Shown here: in pieces, positions 11,290-24,100 of the stretch | How positions within the stretch are numbered: position 1 is the stretch's first letter | Layout of the letters: each line of letters starts with the position of its first letter | Assembly (NCBI GenBank): GCA_038030265.1 | Contig: CM075937.1 | Span: forward strand, 26,020,198 to 26,084,197 | Reading direction: 5' to 3' | DNA: 64,000 nucleotides | Source: Corythucha ciliata | Lineage: Eukaryota; Arthropoda; Insecta; Hemiptera; Tingidae | Notes under the pieces: model-generated | Seen by the model: the letters and a program-made list of their open reading frames with translations, nothing else | Databases searched by the model: none | What the model was told of the DNA's origin: nothing | Position numbers and translations under genes: made by a program

Positions 11290-12018
11290 TCAAGGTGGGG
11301 AGAAAATGTTTGCACACAACGCATTGTATCCATTACACCATCGAGGCGCGCTCAAGTGATGCTTAAATTTCGACTCTGTTCTTGACGTGTGTTCTTTTAT
11401 TCTTTGTTTTAGTGCTCGTCCCACCTGTCCAACGTACGATGCCTCTCCACACTTGCCGCAAATCAGTCTATACACCCCGTTTCGGTCCTCATATTTAATT
11501 TTGTCTTTTACCTGGGAAAGCATATCACGGAGGTTTTGGCTAGACTTGAAACCTGTATTATAGCCGTGGCGCTTCAGAATTCTCCCAATCTCCATCGAAA
11601 GTTCTCCTGTAAATGGTAGAGATACCCAACCTTTTGACTTTTCATTGTTGATGGGCGTGAGCTGCGTTAAGCGTGGAAGTAGCCTTTTATTATTTTGTTC
11701 TTGGACAATTCGTCTCACCATGCCCTCTTTAAAGCCATTCACCTGTGCCACGTGTTCTATGTAGGCTAACTCTTCATTAAATGCTTCATTCGTCAGTGGG
11801 ACTGCCAAAAGGCGGTGTACGGCGCTCTCGAAGCTCGCTATTTTCTGACGTGGGTGGTGGTGTGATGTTTGAGGGATAACTATGTCCGTAAATGTCGGCT
11901 TATGATAGATCGCGAAGTCGAGTTTGTCGTTGACCCTTTTCACCCGAAGGTCCAGGAACGTTAGCTCCCCGCTCACTTCACGCTCGCTCGTAATTGTTGT
12001 CAAGTCCAGGAAATTCAC
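11290..12018 (-). pseudogene. Penelope-like element: RT C-terminus and GIY-YIG endonuclease
   Basis: On the minus strand the frame starts abruptly at 12018 with a TGA a few codons upstream, so the 5' part is missing. The first half, with FLDLRVKRVNDKLDFAIYHK then PTFTD and an HHHPRQK segment, matches the end of the reverse transcriptase and linker of Penelope-like elements. The second half has GVYRLICGKCGEASYVGQVG, followed by LKQRIKEH: Y, Y-V-G and R positions of a GIY-YIG endonuclease. It ends at a natural stop at 11290. The coding segment of 242 residues is intact, but most of the polymerase is absent. Confidence 0.85.
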
Positions 12019-14084
12019 TCGAAATCATGTCCGGAGTGCATGGCACACAAATTCAGTCCGAGAACATAAAAACTGTCCGAGCCCGTGTTACCATTTACTA
12101 CTAATTGTTATTTTTCACATAAAAATCCGGCCCGGAGGACCAATGTTTTGTCGTGAATTAGGAATTAATTGAATATTTTAAATAGAGAGAATAGGAGTAG
12201 ACTGTAGTCCATATCGCATCACAAAAACAAGTGAAGTCCTTTTATTGATTATTAAATCTTCCCAGGTAGGTTACAAAAAACAATTTTTTTTGCGTTGTGT
12301 GCAAACAATATTTATTACAAAATAATAATTTATAGTCATGGGAAGGTATTGTTGAACACTTGGCTGGTTTTACGGAACTTATCAAGGAAGCAGTTCAAAT
12401 GACAGTTACAAGGAACAGTTGAAAGGACAGGGAACAGTGACAGTGATAGTGACGCTCAACTAAAAGTTACCGATCTCATTGATATGTGGGGTATTTTTAT
12501 TTATTTCGACCGCATTCCACTTTTTTTTTTTTGTAACGATGTGAATTTTTTCATTCATGGTATAAGGAAGTAACACATCTTCCAAAACCATGCTGTCGTG
12601 ATAGCTTGGGTACCAAAACTCATGAAAACACGATCCGTTCAAATAAAATCAGGCCCTATATTTTTTTTATTAATTTTTAAAACTATTGGGTTGTGGGACC
12701 CATTTGAAATAGGCTAGATAGACTGATGACGTAATAATAGCATTCGCGTGACCTCCACAATAGCTTCCCACAAATCAAACAATAGGACTTAAGAGAATGG
12801 GTAGGACAAGTAGGGGCAAGACATGATAACAGCCAAGATGCGGAGGGGTGGGAGGGGTCACAACCCCTTAACCACGTCACGAGTCACAGACCGGCCGTTT
12901 AAGGTAACAAAAAAAATTGGCAAGTTTTATTAATTCGCTATAAATCGAAATCAATCATTTACGCACTAATATTCAATTCCTGGTCATATTTAGTCATTGT
13001 CTTTAGAAAAAAAATGTTTCCAGCGATTTTTATTTTTTATGTTACTTCCTCATTATGTTTACCCTAACGACTGAGGGACAAAATATGACGCTGAAATCCG
13101 TGTTGCCGTACCTGTGTTTTAAAGGTTCTCTAGTTCGGTAAGTGCGGTTTGTAAAAACAAAAGAGAATCCCTCGAAAAACGAATATTTCGTCTAGTCGTA
13201 GGCCTTCAACCGAAAAATGAGTTACCAGTGACCTGAATCAGCGACATGCCCACGAGAAACGCTCAGTAAGACGCGTGGGGAGGCGTGGAAGGGCTGCACG
13301 CCACAATTACGCTCACCAGCATTTCTCAGATGGGTTGAGCAACGAAGTCGAAGTTTAAAAGTTGTCCTTGTTGTGCATAAAAGTGGATGTAATTTAGGTC
13401 CATCAGTGTTCTTCGACCAGAATCCCGGGACTAGCCTAAGGTCCTTTGCACATTAGAAAAAAAATGTCGCCCAGGTGCGGCGTCGGAATGTTGCAGTAAA
13501 AATACATAGAACTCTGTGGGGCCTTTCACATTTGGCGCCGACGCGGGCGTCTCACCCCCGAGAAAAAATACACTGGCGCGAGCATTAGGTGTTTTTTTTT
13601 TAGGCGTCGAAAGGGGCTAATTCAACGTAGACAACGAGATATTCTTGCCCCATGTGAGCGCTTAGAGGGACAATAATGAGCTCTGCTGCTGTAGTCGAAA
13701 ACTCTCATTTAAACAAAGAATTTCTAAACATAGCTCTAGCTTTAGAGATTTTTTTAAAAATTCACAACTGAAAGGAATCCCCGCGGGTTTTTTTATTGCA
13801 TCGATTCCTGTATTGCTAACAAATGGTATTCTTGAAACACTGAAGCCCTCTGCAGCCGAGACAACATTGCTTTCACTTCTCTCAAAGCAACATTGCCTTC
13901 AAAGTAATATTGTAAAATTCTCACGATTTCAAGAATAGGGCCCCAGTGCCAACACCCGACGTGGAATATTCGGGAATTTTTCAGGAAATGGAAGGAGGTG
14001 TGTCTGAAAGAGATTGCACCAATCATTTATCAGTTTTTCCAGCTCCAGGCTCAAGTCAATTTTCCGTCAGCGGCAGAAAATGGT
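12019..14084. other. Non-coding stretch
   Basis: No protein-like frame was found. Short frames here are polar or low-complexity and lack start context. The stretch is flanked by the Penelope remnant and by the foldback at 14085. No repeat partner was seen for 12.2-14.0 kb. Confidence 0.5.
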
Positions 14085-14235
14085 CAATTTTTGACGGGCC
14101 ATATCTCAGGAACTATTAGTCGTACGGAGATACTTTTGGGATTAAATTGTCACAAATATAGTCTATTTCAAAAATGCAAAGGAGCGCAATCATCGAAAAT
14201 TACATAGGTCCAGAGATAAATAATCAGCACATCAA
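14080..14235. repeat. Short dispersed repeat, copy 1 (copy 2 at 48530-48712)
   Basis: TTGACGGGCCATATCTCAGG, AACTATTAGTCGTACGGAGA, a variable GGGATTAAATTGTCACAAAT and CAAAAATGCAAAGGAGCGC recur at 48570-48665 with scattered mismatches. In the second copy the ends form an inverted repeat (GATTATATCTCTGGAAC against GTTCCAGAAATATAATC). It is non-coding and probably a MITE-like element. Confidence 0.6.
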
Positions 14236-16384
14236 AAGAAGTAAGTTTCGGCCTGGAATTGAATGTTTTTTTTTTGTTTTTTTGTTTTTTCATATCCTCA
14301 TTGTTCATTTTAAGCCAAAAATTCAAGACTTTTTCGTTTCTTTTAGAATTTTATCATTGAAGAACGAAGAAAATCCAAATTGTGAGTACACCTTTGAAAA
14401 GCTGAGAAAACGGACAGGTTTTTGTGTTGTTTGAAAAACTGAAAAGCAATTTGTCGAGAAGCAGTAATTTGTTTAAAAAATTCAAAATTCTCTTTTTTTT
14501 CACATGGCATGGTTATAGGCGTTTTTGACAATTGTGAAGATTAATTTTGCTTTCATACCGTAGACAATTTTCCGCAGATTTCGAAAGTGACATCACTTTT
14601 GAAAAAATAAGCAGAACAAGCTGAGAAATGACAGTTTATCGGGAAAAATGCGAATGTTTCCGAAAATCGCTCAAAAAAGCATTACTCAAATACAAAAAGA
14701 GATCACCTCTATCCGAATAGGACTTTTTTATCCCATTTTTGGGTGTACTATCACCCATTTTTTTTCTGCTCAAAACGAACCACCCTGTATATGTACATAT
14801 AAATTTACGTCTTTGCACAACTTCATTCACGTTTGGACCCACGAAACTGCACAGCCTCTTATACGTATTTTTGCGAGAGCGTTGACATCCTCTCGCCGTA
14901 GAAAATTCGGTGGGGCGGGGACATTGTTTCCGTGATTGTAACTCCCAAATAATGCGACTGAATGAACTTCGTTCAAGGGAAATTTACCTATATCAGGAGA
15001 CAATGTTTGTAACGAGAGATCTTCTTTCGCTTTTCTGAAAGGTCTTGGAACACGAAAAAGTGCGCACCTTTTTTTCAGTGAGTCCTGAACCAAAACCAGA
15101 GAAGTTGTAAAGTTCTTGCGTTTCGGCGGGAACGTGTTAGTAAAAATAAATAAATAAACCACTTATTGAGAATTTGCAGGATTTGTTTGCCTCTTTTTGG
15201 GTGATTGAGCAGAAAATGATGACAGTGAAATACGGCCTGGGATGAGACAGTTAATTTGTTGCCTTCCGCCAATTATCTGAATGGTATCATGAATCATCAT
15301 TTTAATCATTACTCAGTAATTAAGGTTGGAGAACAATTTGGCATTTAGGACGACGTCTCATATTGATCGAAAATTAACGACAATAACCTTTCTTTTTCAC
15401 CGGCGTTTAACCAATCTGCGAATAGGCGGTCAAATGCCTTTATGAAGAACAAATGATCGTTAAATAATGAGTTCCGCGGCATTATGTACTTCCTTTCTTT
15501 TTTTACTGTATTCAAAAATAATTTTAACCGCCGTCCTTAGAATTGAATCATGGACCTCTAAAGTAACTAAAATAACCGTGCGAATTTTTCATCGGTGAAC
15601 AATACGAGTTATCCAGAAGATTCTTTCAATTTTAAAATGTATTGACTACAAGAGTCGTACTATTCACAGTCTATTATTTTTGCGCGCGAAAATAATGAAC
15701 ATCCATTTATTTTGTTCAGTCATTTTTAAAATTGCTGTGCGGGAATATCATTCAAGGACATTTTATTGAAGGAGAACAATAAATGCAATTAATAATGAAG
15801 TAAGTGGGTCTATCTTGTTGCGTTGCTAAATTTCGCAAGTTTTGAATTGAAAAACAAATGTAAATATATTGGCCTTGCATTGAACGCAATTATATTATGT
15901 ATTTCACACTTTTTGTACCCGTCGGTTTTTAGCATTATAATGAAGTCAGAGACCACGATGTCAATTGCTCGCGGTTTCCGGAAAGCAATCAATAGCTATT
16001 TTCGGGTGACAGATCCTTCAAAATTTACAAATTTTGCAGGTTGAGTATTAGCTTTCAAAGTTGTATAGACCACCAAGTTGAGCGGTTCTAACACCAACAA
16101 GATTCACCGCGAAAATCCCGTATCCTCGATACGCAAATCGGATCCGGGAATCTCAAGTGAGAAAACGGTCTAAACCTCCTAATGTAGACGGATTTTACCA
16201 CAAATTCATCTGTGTCTCCAAAAACGGGATTGACAACCATCGCCTTTTTCCCTCCATGCAAGGGCGTCAACAGGTACCATACCTGGTGAGGGGGGGGGGG
16301 GTAAACCCTGCTTTCCGGATTTGATTTGGATATCGAGGAATTGATGTAGGGGTCAAGCTCCATGCTTGACGACATAGAAAACAC
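14236..16384. other. Non-coding stretch with one TE-end-like motif
   Basis: At 14735-14790 TTTGGGTGTACTATCACCC and CCACCCTGTATAT resemble the terminal motifs of the repeat ending at 49625. Nothing else is recognisable: frames are short and overlap on both strands. A G-run (16290-16300) sits in TE-like sequence. Confidence 0.4.
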
Positions 16385-16775
16385 ACGGCCCAGCCCTACA
16401 TTCCCAAAAAGAACAAAGGATGGTGTTGCATCTGTAAATTACACTCTTCTCATGGTTTTAACATACCTACTGTTGCTCCAATCAAGTTTATAAAAGTCTA
16501 TTAAAATACAACGGTTCAATTTATAATAATTTTTCGGCCTATTTCAAACCTTGAGCCACCACAAATAGGCGACGAGGATGGGACCAACCCACGAAGCACC
16601 ATCGACATCGTCAACCGTTTTTCTTACGAATTTGGATCTCAGAAAAGAATCTTTCAGAAATTACAAAGAACGCTTCGAAAACTATCTGGAGACGAAAGAC
16701 ATTCTCTCCAACGAGTCCCGCAGCTACGGAACATACAAGAAACAGGTATGCGTATATGCCATATCTGATCATTGA
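16385..16775 (+). pseudogene. Gypsy-type LTR/leader and start of gag
   Basis: A TATA box (TATAAAAG, 16489-16496) lies in sequence that ends just before AGGCGACGAGGATGG, a leader motif common in Ty3/Gypsy elements between the LTR and gag. The start codon at 16578 opens 65 residues including FRNYKERFENYLETKD, which resembles the N-terminal capsid helix of Gypsy Gag. The frame ends at a TGA at 16773-16775 and no further gag or pol follows, so this is a 5' remnant. LTR limits are inferred; the second LTR is not in the window. Confidence 0.45.
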
Positions 16776-17470
16776 TGGTAATGTTTGCAAAGGGAAGTTT
16801 ATGGAAGATAAAGCTCGCTCTCCAGAGCGACAGAGTGCGGTCCAAAGCCACAATATTAGGTAAGCCTTGCCATTTATTTCGTGAAGCAATTATAGAGATA
16901 TTTTAAAATCAAAAAACTAACTGCAGGGTTTGAAACTAGCAACTTTGTTGCTAATTTTCTATCATTAAGAATAATTATACCACGAAGACCCAATTGTTGG
17001 CTGATGTTTCGCTCGAAGAATTCAAGGAGGAATTCTATCAAGCACAATGCGACTGTATGATCTACAACCCACCTTATTGTCCCTTTTCTCAAGACCACCC
17101 TGTATGTAGTACAAAAAAGTCCGTCGTGCTCATAATAGGGAGATTTTGAAAGACGTAAAAAAGAAAAACGTTCACGTCTTTTCGAATTTCCACCAATCAT
17201 CTGTTCCGTACCCTAGCAACCGTCGGACATTAACAAAGATGTTCATGTTTTTACCAACGATTTATAAACCTGAATTGTTCACAGCAAACTGGAGGGGCGT
17301 GGAGGGGGCAGGTCACCCTCTGATAAACAATCACCCTTTCCCTCTCCTTGTGTAGTTATGGCAACACAACTCTCTTCCGGTATTTACTTTGAAACTTCAC
17401 CTCTCTCATCCACTTGGGAGCTTATTTGATGACTTTTCTCTATCAGCAGTGGTGAGCAATCCAGTTCTTT
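16776..17470. other. Non-coding spacer before the palindrome
   Basis: No protein-like frame is visible. ACCACCCTGTATGTAG at 17092 resembles the CAGGGTG-type end of the palindrome that starts at 17471 and may be the edge of a related element. Confidence 0.4.
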
Positions 17471-18727
17471 TATACAGGGTGTTCCAGGAGGAAACGTCAA
17501 TTCTTCCACATGTTGTACTACTAAGTAGGGCGAACCAAAATGACTATATGGACATAGGGTCGGAAACGCTTTGTTTCAGAGTTACAGGGAATTTAGTGTT
17601 TTTTAAGCCAAATCACCTCTTTTCCACAAAAAGCGGTCTTAACGGACTAACCGTTCAACATAGAACAAAATAAACTTGTTTTCTCAAAAGAGCACAAAAT
17701 TTAACTTTGGAAAAATCAGGAATAACACATTAAAATCGTCTTTATGTACGTTTAGTTATTTTTGAAAAAATCGAAAAAGTGTTACGTTGAATTTTCGTGT
17801 TTCTTTCAGAGGCGAATTTCGCTCAATCTTCAGTTGGTCGGGCACTGACCAATTATTGTAAAAACATGGCCATTATGTGAGCTTTCAATTGACGTAAGAA
17901 AATTGAAAATCGGTTGAATTTTTACTGAGATATGACACGTAAGGTTCGGAAAAACAGTGTAAAATCGTCAAAATAAGCCATATTGCAACTGTCAGGTAAA
18001 ATCTCCAAAAATTGTTTTCGACGTCAAAATAACCCCAAAATTCAAAGACACAATTTATTTAAGAAAAATCAGTGCACCATGTCCATCATCATTATCATTA
18101 TCATAATGATGATGGACATGGTGCACTGATTTTTCTTAAATAAATTGTGTCTTTGAATTTTGGGGTTATTTTGACGTCGAAAACAATTTTTGGAGATTTT
18201 ACCTGACAGTTGCAATATGGCTTATTTTGACGATTTTACACTGTTTTTCCGAACCTTACGTGTCATATCTCAGTAAAAATTCAACCGATTTTCAATTTTC
18301 TTACGTCAATTGAAAGCTCACATAATGGCCATGTTTTTACAATAATTGGTCAGTGCCCGACCAACTGAAGATTGAGCGAAATTCGCCTCTGAAAGAAACA
18401 CGAAAATTCAACGTAACACTTTTTCGATTTTTTCAAAAATAACTAAACGTACATAAAGACGATTTTAATGTGTTATTCCTGATTTTTCCAAAGTTAAATT
18501 TTGTGCTCTTTTGAGAAAACAAGTTTATTTTGTTCTATGTTGAACGGTTAGTCCGTTAAGACCGCTTTTTGTGGAAAAGAGGTGATTTGGCTTAAAAAAC
18601 ACTAAATTCCCTGTAACTCTGAAACAAAGCGTTTCCGACCCTATGTCCATATAGCCATTTTGGTTCGCCCTACTTAGTAGTACAACATGTGGAAGTATTG
18701 TCGTTTCCTCCTGGAACACCCTGTATA
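17471..18727. repeat. Nearly perfect 1257-bp palindrome (foldback element)
   Basis: The sequence from 17471 (TATACAGGGTGTTCCAGGAG) is repeated in reverse complement up to 18727, with a 7-base unpaired centre CATTATC at 18096-18102. Arms are about 625 bases, with only a few mismatches seen (for example near 17505 and 17545). Coordinates sum exactly (17471+18727 = 2 x 18099). The ends have the ACAGGGTGTT motif shared by other repeats in the window. The mirrored short frames at 17389-17673 and 18525-18719 are a consequence of the symmetry and are not genes. Confidence 0.9.
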
Positions 18728-19668
18728 TCGTTGGTTTTTACTTCATTCAAAATCTCACTAAAAACCGCATCAACAACCTTGCAGTATACGTTACAAAAGG
18801 TAGGTTCGCTTTTTTGTTTTTATCAAGACTCATAACAACCCCCTACCCCAATCAAGGTAAGAATAATTGTGGAACGGGGAAGGGTTGTGGACGAATTCTT
18901 ATATTGGAAACCAATGTATTTATTAAATATTTATTTATTTATTACAGAAATTATTTGGTAACACTACTTCTTTGCAGGAGAATCAATCACAGATCACTAA
19001 ATTGCGTAAATAAAGGCTTTACCACGGGTTTCTCTCCGGGTGATAGGAATCCAACACTTTGGAAGTGAAAAATGCAGGGAAGCCCGAAGTACTTTCAAGA
19101 TCCGACTATTGTGGCTGAGAAAGATTGACGTCCACTCTTTACTAACATGTCTGGTTACCACTAATTGTCGTTAAATCTTACAAGTTGCAAAAATGAAGAA
19201 AATGGACCCATAATGCATTTTTTAATCCATCTTATGGCGTAGATCATTTAGGGCATTTTTTAATGTTGCTAAGCGATGCTGTTTGTTGTGAGTCAAAACT
19301 GGTAACCATGACATCAAACTTTTGCGGCGTATTCGTCCAGTATTAACAAAATACTTTTCAGATCAACTTGAAGAAAATCCAAGCGTACTCTCGACCAAGG
19401 GCGAGGGGTCTTGGGAAGAGCTCATTAGTCTACTTAGAGTATTTGATTTATTATACTGTCTAGCTAAGAAAAGCTTCGGTCGTCGTTTGATTCTAAACAT
19501 AATTATTCAGGTGTTACCCAATAAGTTGCATCACTAATTACCACCGTACAGCTTTTTAATTAGCGGAAGTATCAAACTTCGTTATCGTTAGGCCGACCTA
19601 TTTAGTAAATAATCACCCTATGATTGTCTTTAACTATTTGTGAAGCGAGTTCCACTGTGTAGTAAAAC
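18728..19668. other. Spacer upstream of the secreted-protein gene
   Basis: No homology was recognised. One open frame at 19322-19537 (WEELISLLRVFDLLYC within it) has no start codon or splice support. The promoter of the gene at 19669 should lie here, but no clear TATA box was seen; AT-rich TAGTAAATAATC at about 19600 is not convincing. Confidence 0.35.
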
Positions 19669-20228
19669 ATGATTCATCAAGCTATGCAGTTCTTTTTAGT
19701 TATGTTAACGGCATCCCTATTCTTACAAGGTAACTTAATTTCTGGTCTGCTTAGCTTTAGCAATGTTAGCTTTTCTCTTGAAAACTATAAATTTGTCTCT
19801 TCCCAACTCTAGGTGGCTGTCAAAATGAATTAAACTCAACTCTAAACGACACTCAACCCAATAATGCGACAGTTGATCCGACGCCGCATTCTTTAGTGCG
19901 TAACTCGTCAGCGTCACTCTTCCGCACACCTGAACGGCTTTCTTCACCGTCGATTCAAGCAAGCAGTCGCATTATATCCATGGCTTATCCCGACTGTTCG
20001 TCTCCCGGTCGATTTAATACTGTCAAAATCGTTTGTGATTGTTCGCTCCCTCGTGCCCCCTCTGTCAACATGAACCGTTCTTTCCGGCAGATTCGCGAGT
20101 CCAACTCTCCTGATCGAGACATGAAAAAGATGATTGGCGGCTTCCAAGAATTAGCCGACTTTGGGCGACAGATAGAGAAAAATTTCAAAAAGGCCGAGAC
20201 AATGAAAACTGATAGTGAGAACAAATGA
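19669..20228 (+). CDS. Small secreted, probably N-glycosylated protein of unknown function (two exons)
   Basis: Exon 1 is 19669-19729, the intron 19730-19812 (83 bases, GTAACT to CTCTAG, phase 1) and exon 2 19813-20228, giving 158 residues. TAG and TAA in frame immediately before the ATG fix the start. Residues 8-20 (FFLVMLTASLFLQ) form the hydrophobic core of a signal peptide, with likely cleavage near residues 21-24. The mature chain has NxS/T sequons at N28, N32, N38, N51 and N108, four cysteines (23, 82, 95, 97) and a charged C-terminal helix-like segment (about 123-158). AATAAA follows nine bases after the stop. No domain was recognised. It does not look like a TE protein, so it is probably a host or lineage-specific gene. 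The model rests on splice signals, signal peptide and poly(A) signal agreeing; no transcript was available. Confidence 0.65.
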
Positions 20229-20236
20229 ATCCATGT

Positions 20237-20242
20237 AATAAA
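20237..20242 (+). terminator. Poly(A) signal AATAAA of the secreted-protein gene
   Basis: A canonical AATAAA lies nine bases after the TGA at 20226-20228. Such a close signal implies a very short 3' UTR. Confidence 0.6.
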
Positions 20243-21197
20243 GAATTATTTTCCCACGGCGTTGGTTGGATTTAATTGCTCCGGGTTCACCCTTTGAAGC
20301 TCTTGCTTACATACATATTAATTAATTAAGGATGGAAAACATCACATCGTTTCTGGTTACATTAATTAATTATTGTACACTGAAAATGGGAAATCACCGC
20401 ATTCTGTTCCCTCTTCAGGGTCGGCACATTTAAAAATGAGCTCTGCTCATTGCAGTGCAGACGGTGAAAAGGTAACATGAGATGTATATTTGTCTGCGAT
20501 AAAGGTGAGCAATCGCCCGGCAGAAAAAACAAAACAAACATGCAATCGAATCTGCCCGCGGTTTATCCAACATTTTAAAGATAGTTACTCTAAAAGATTA
20601 TTTAAATTAAAAGATTAAAAGGCTATTTTAGAGTATTGATAGGCCCGAACTGCTAGGGGATAATTTTGCCTCGCTTCAAAGGCCTCTTTGGGCTTCTCCG
20701 CAGTATTTCCACCTCAATTCACGTAGATTTTATCTACCCCAAGATGGACGATGGGACGACTCGTTCACTCTGTTATGTTGTTGCCTTACCTGGAGCCGAT
20801 AAAATCAGCTAGAAACCATCGACCATGAAGCGAAAAATTCATTTCTGGACAGTGGCCGGCAGATGTGAGAAATGGAGGGAGTGTATTATTAGAGAATGTG
20901 ATGCTCAAAATGTTTCATTTCCCCTTATCCAATCGTTTAATTTAGGGAGATGGAAAAGTATTGGATGAGTTTTCCACAATAATTGATTGACTAATTTGAA
21001 GCAAATCTCCGTAGATGAAATTTTCAGCTTTTAATCCCGCTTTGCCGTTCAGTGAAATCTGTTTTAAACTTCAGAGCTTTGAGTTGTATAGCTGTTTCCC
21101 ATAGTTTTCTCCCATCATTATTTGGACGATTACAGAGGGAGAACGGGCCAATTTTTGCTTCTTTACGCTCCCTCTATTAATCTGATCTCGCTGTGAT
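20243..21197. other. Non-coding spacer
   Basis: No coding frame or repeat was recognised between the secreted-protein gene and the hAT element. Confidence 0.45.
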
Positions 21198-24100
21198 CTT
21201 GGGAGCAGGGTTGCCGATTCCCTGTGCCGGTATTACCCCCTTTTTTTCTCGAAATTACCCCCATTACCCCCCACAACTTTGTAACTTTACCCCCATTTTA
21301 CCCCACATTCATATAATGACCCCGTCCGTCAAAATGTCAACGAATTGTCCAAAAATGGACTAATGAGAGGTAGTAAATGTGTAGAAATCGACAGCAGACC
21401 TTTTATTTAGTTTTTCAACCATCCAACTTCATGAAGAGAGCCTAACCTAAGGCACCTATTCAAAAAGTCTCTCATTCGGGAGAATTTCAGTCATAATGGT
21501 GAGAAGACAATTATTTGCGAAACAAAACATAAAATGTATATTAGTAAATACATGGACGGCATGAATCTATTACGATGCCCGTACAAATATCCAAGAAAAC
21601 AAAAAAAACAACATAATATTTGAACAAATTTACACAATTAAACTGCCGAAGAAACTTCATTAGGATTTAGGATTATTCCAAAAATTGGAACTTAACATGC
21701 CTTTTGTTGGTTTAAAACTTGAGGCATCGGGAATATTGTCTTTGATTTTCATTATGTCCCGTAGCGTTGAACTCGATAAGCGATTCCGGTTCTCTGTTTT
21801 TACATTTTTCAGAGTGCTGAAAACTCTTTCTACGCATGCGTTGGAAAAGGGCATTGTTAACAGAAGGCGCATGACGGTTAGTAAATTTCTGAAGCCGGGA
21901 ACATTGAATACGCCATTCCAAAATTCTGAGACATCGTCTCCTTTAAAACTCGAGCTTTCTGAGCAGAGTTTCCTCCATTCTGAATCTAGCTCTTGGGGGT
22001 CAACACGAGATTTTAAAATTGGAAATCTTCTAAGCACCGCAGATAAAGTGGGAATTTTAAACTCTCGTACGCACTGAGGGTCGGTCACCTGAACTATATC
22101 GTAAATGGGATCATCAAATTTGAATCTACGCAACAAATCACTTACTAACTCTATGTAAAAATGTTGAACACTTTTGAAAAATTATGAATTTCTTCTACAG
22201 GAACATTTTCTGCTTTTAACGAAATTATTGTTTCGTAATCATTCTTAAAACCTATATACATTTTGGAATATTCCAAATGGTTTTCTTTGTTTTGGGGGTC
22301 AACTTGAAAAATGGAGGTCAAATTCTGGACGTAAGAGGGTTTTAAAAAATTAAGGGATATCGTAGTTAACAGTGTGCTTATTTCAGGTTTTAACTTAAAC
22401 ATAATTGGTTTTTCAGACTGAAACAGCTTATTGAAGTTATTTAGAAGGCCAAGAATGAAAGACAAGAATTGAAAATAAATTGGAGTCAAGGGATTTTCTA
22501 GCTTTTCAAGAATTTTGTCAAATGTGACACATTTTTCGTCAAACGAAATTTCTCTGAAATAGGATTTCAAAGGTTCAAATTGCTTAAGAACTCTGTCGAT
22601 GCATTGTTTCATGCTTAGCCACCGCGTAGTGCTCAATTTCAGAATTTTGTGATCTTTTACTTCTAACAGTGTCTGGAATCCCCGGAAACTCGTTTGTCTT
22701 TTATAACTCCGGCTGAAGTGCGAAGCTATATCTTTCAGAAGCTCTTCGAGGTATGCAGGTAGTTTTTTCGTTGAGTGCGAAGCACTAAGGTGTGACATGT
22801 GGCAGGAGCATTTGATGCACGCTATGTCGGATACGATTTCTTTCAGATTGGTGAAAACTGAATGCTTTGTCCCGGCCATTACATTGGTAGTGTCTGATGA
22901 AAATCCAACGAACTGATCCAGTGAAAGTTTGTTCTCTTCAAGACAGTGTAAAATGACTCTAGTCAGGTCATCAGCAGAACCTTGAAAATAAGAAGTGTTA
23001 GAAACCATCTTACTCGTATAAAATAATTATTCCTTACCAGAGGGAGTCTCAACCAGATCGAGAAGGGATGTTTTGACAGCCTTGGTTTCGACGTCATAGA
23101 AAATCACAACTATGGCACACTGTTTTATTTCGCCAACGTCCGTCGTCTCATCAATGACAATGGAGTAGAAGCACTCTGGGTCCCTTAACTTGTCGCATAA
23201 AGACTTGGAAACGTGGGGTCCCAAAACGTTTTTGACTATGGCCGTGGCCTTCGTTCTTTTTAAATTCATTTTCTTAGCCACTTCGGAGTCTGAAAATACG
23301 TCCCTCAATAATGGCGACATGTCATCCATCAAAGAAAATGGAAGGTTATTGGTAGCCAACAGCACTGTCAATTTTATTTCGGCTTCCCGAACTCGTTTGG
23401 TGAGGGGATTAATTTTTACCGTCTCGTGGACGATTTTCTGCGAGATCACTTGCCGAATGTTTTGTTTGTGTTTTGCTGACTCGCTGTGACGTTTAATTTC
23501 ACTTCTGTGGCAACCCAGAGTGCGATCACACGCTTTGCAATAGGCCGTATGCTCACCCTTTGCACTTATTTTCTTTTCGAGCCACTCGGAAAATTCCGGC
23601 GATTCCATCCATTTTTGAAGGAAAACTGTCTTTCTTTGTTTCCACTTTCTCATGTCTTTCCTCCGAACGTTTTTTTTCGAAACATCATCGCGACAGAGTT
23701 CATCATCAGCTTCATCAATTTCCACGTCGCTTTCACTCAAACTTAACTGAAGAGTAAAGTTTTCCTCATTCTCTTCGGAATGACGAAATAAAGATGAAGA
23801 TGACTCACCGGGTTCGGCATTGTGTGATGGGCCTGGGGGACAATAAGCAGTTGACGATGAGGATTGTCCGTCTTTTTTCCACTGTCGGATAAAACGATCC
23901 ATGATTCACAAAAATCCCAACTGATCCGACTGAATAGAACTGACACATGCAATTCATGCGGCGAAACTCTTACACCGGTACCTCTTACGTGATAACACAT
24001 TCACGTGGTTTCCAGCTCTCTCCGCTTTCTGTAACGTGTGGGAAAACGCAAAACGACGAAGCGAAGGCTTCTTCCCGAGTTCGGCTGACGGGTAAAGGAT

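Noticed and set aside
17389..17673. 95-codon frame with a copy at 18525-18719
   Set aside because: The frames are mirror images in a palindrome and read through the repeat end motif; there is no independent coding evidence.
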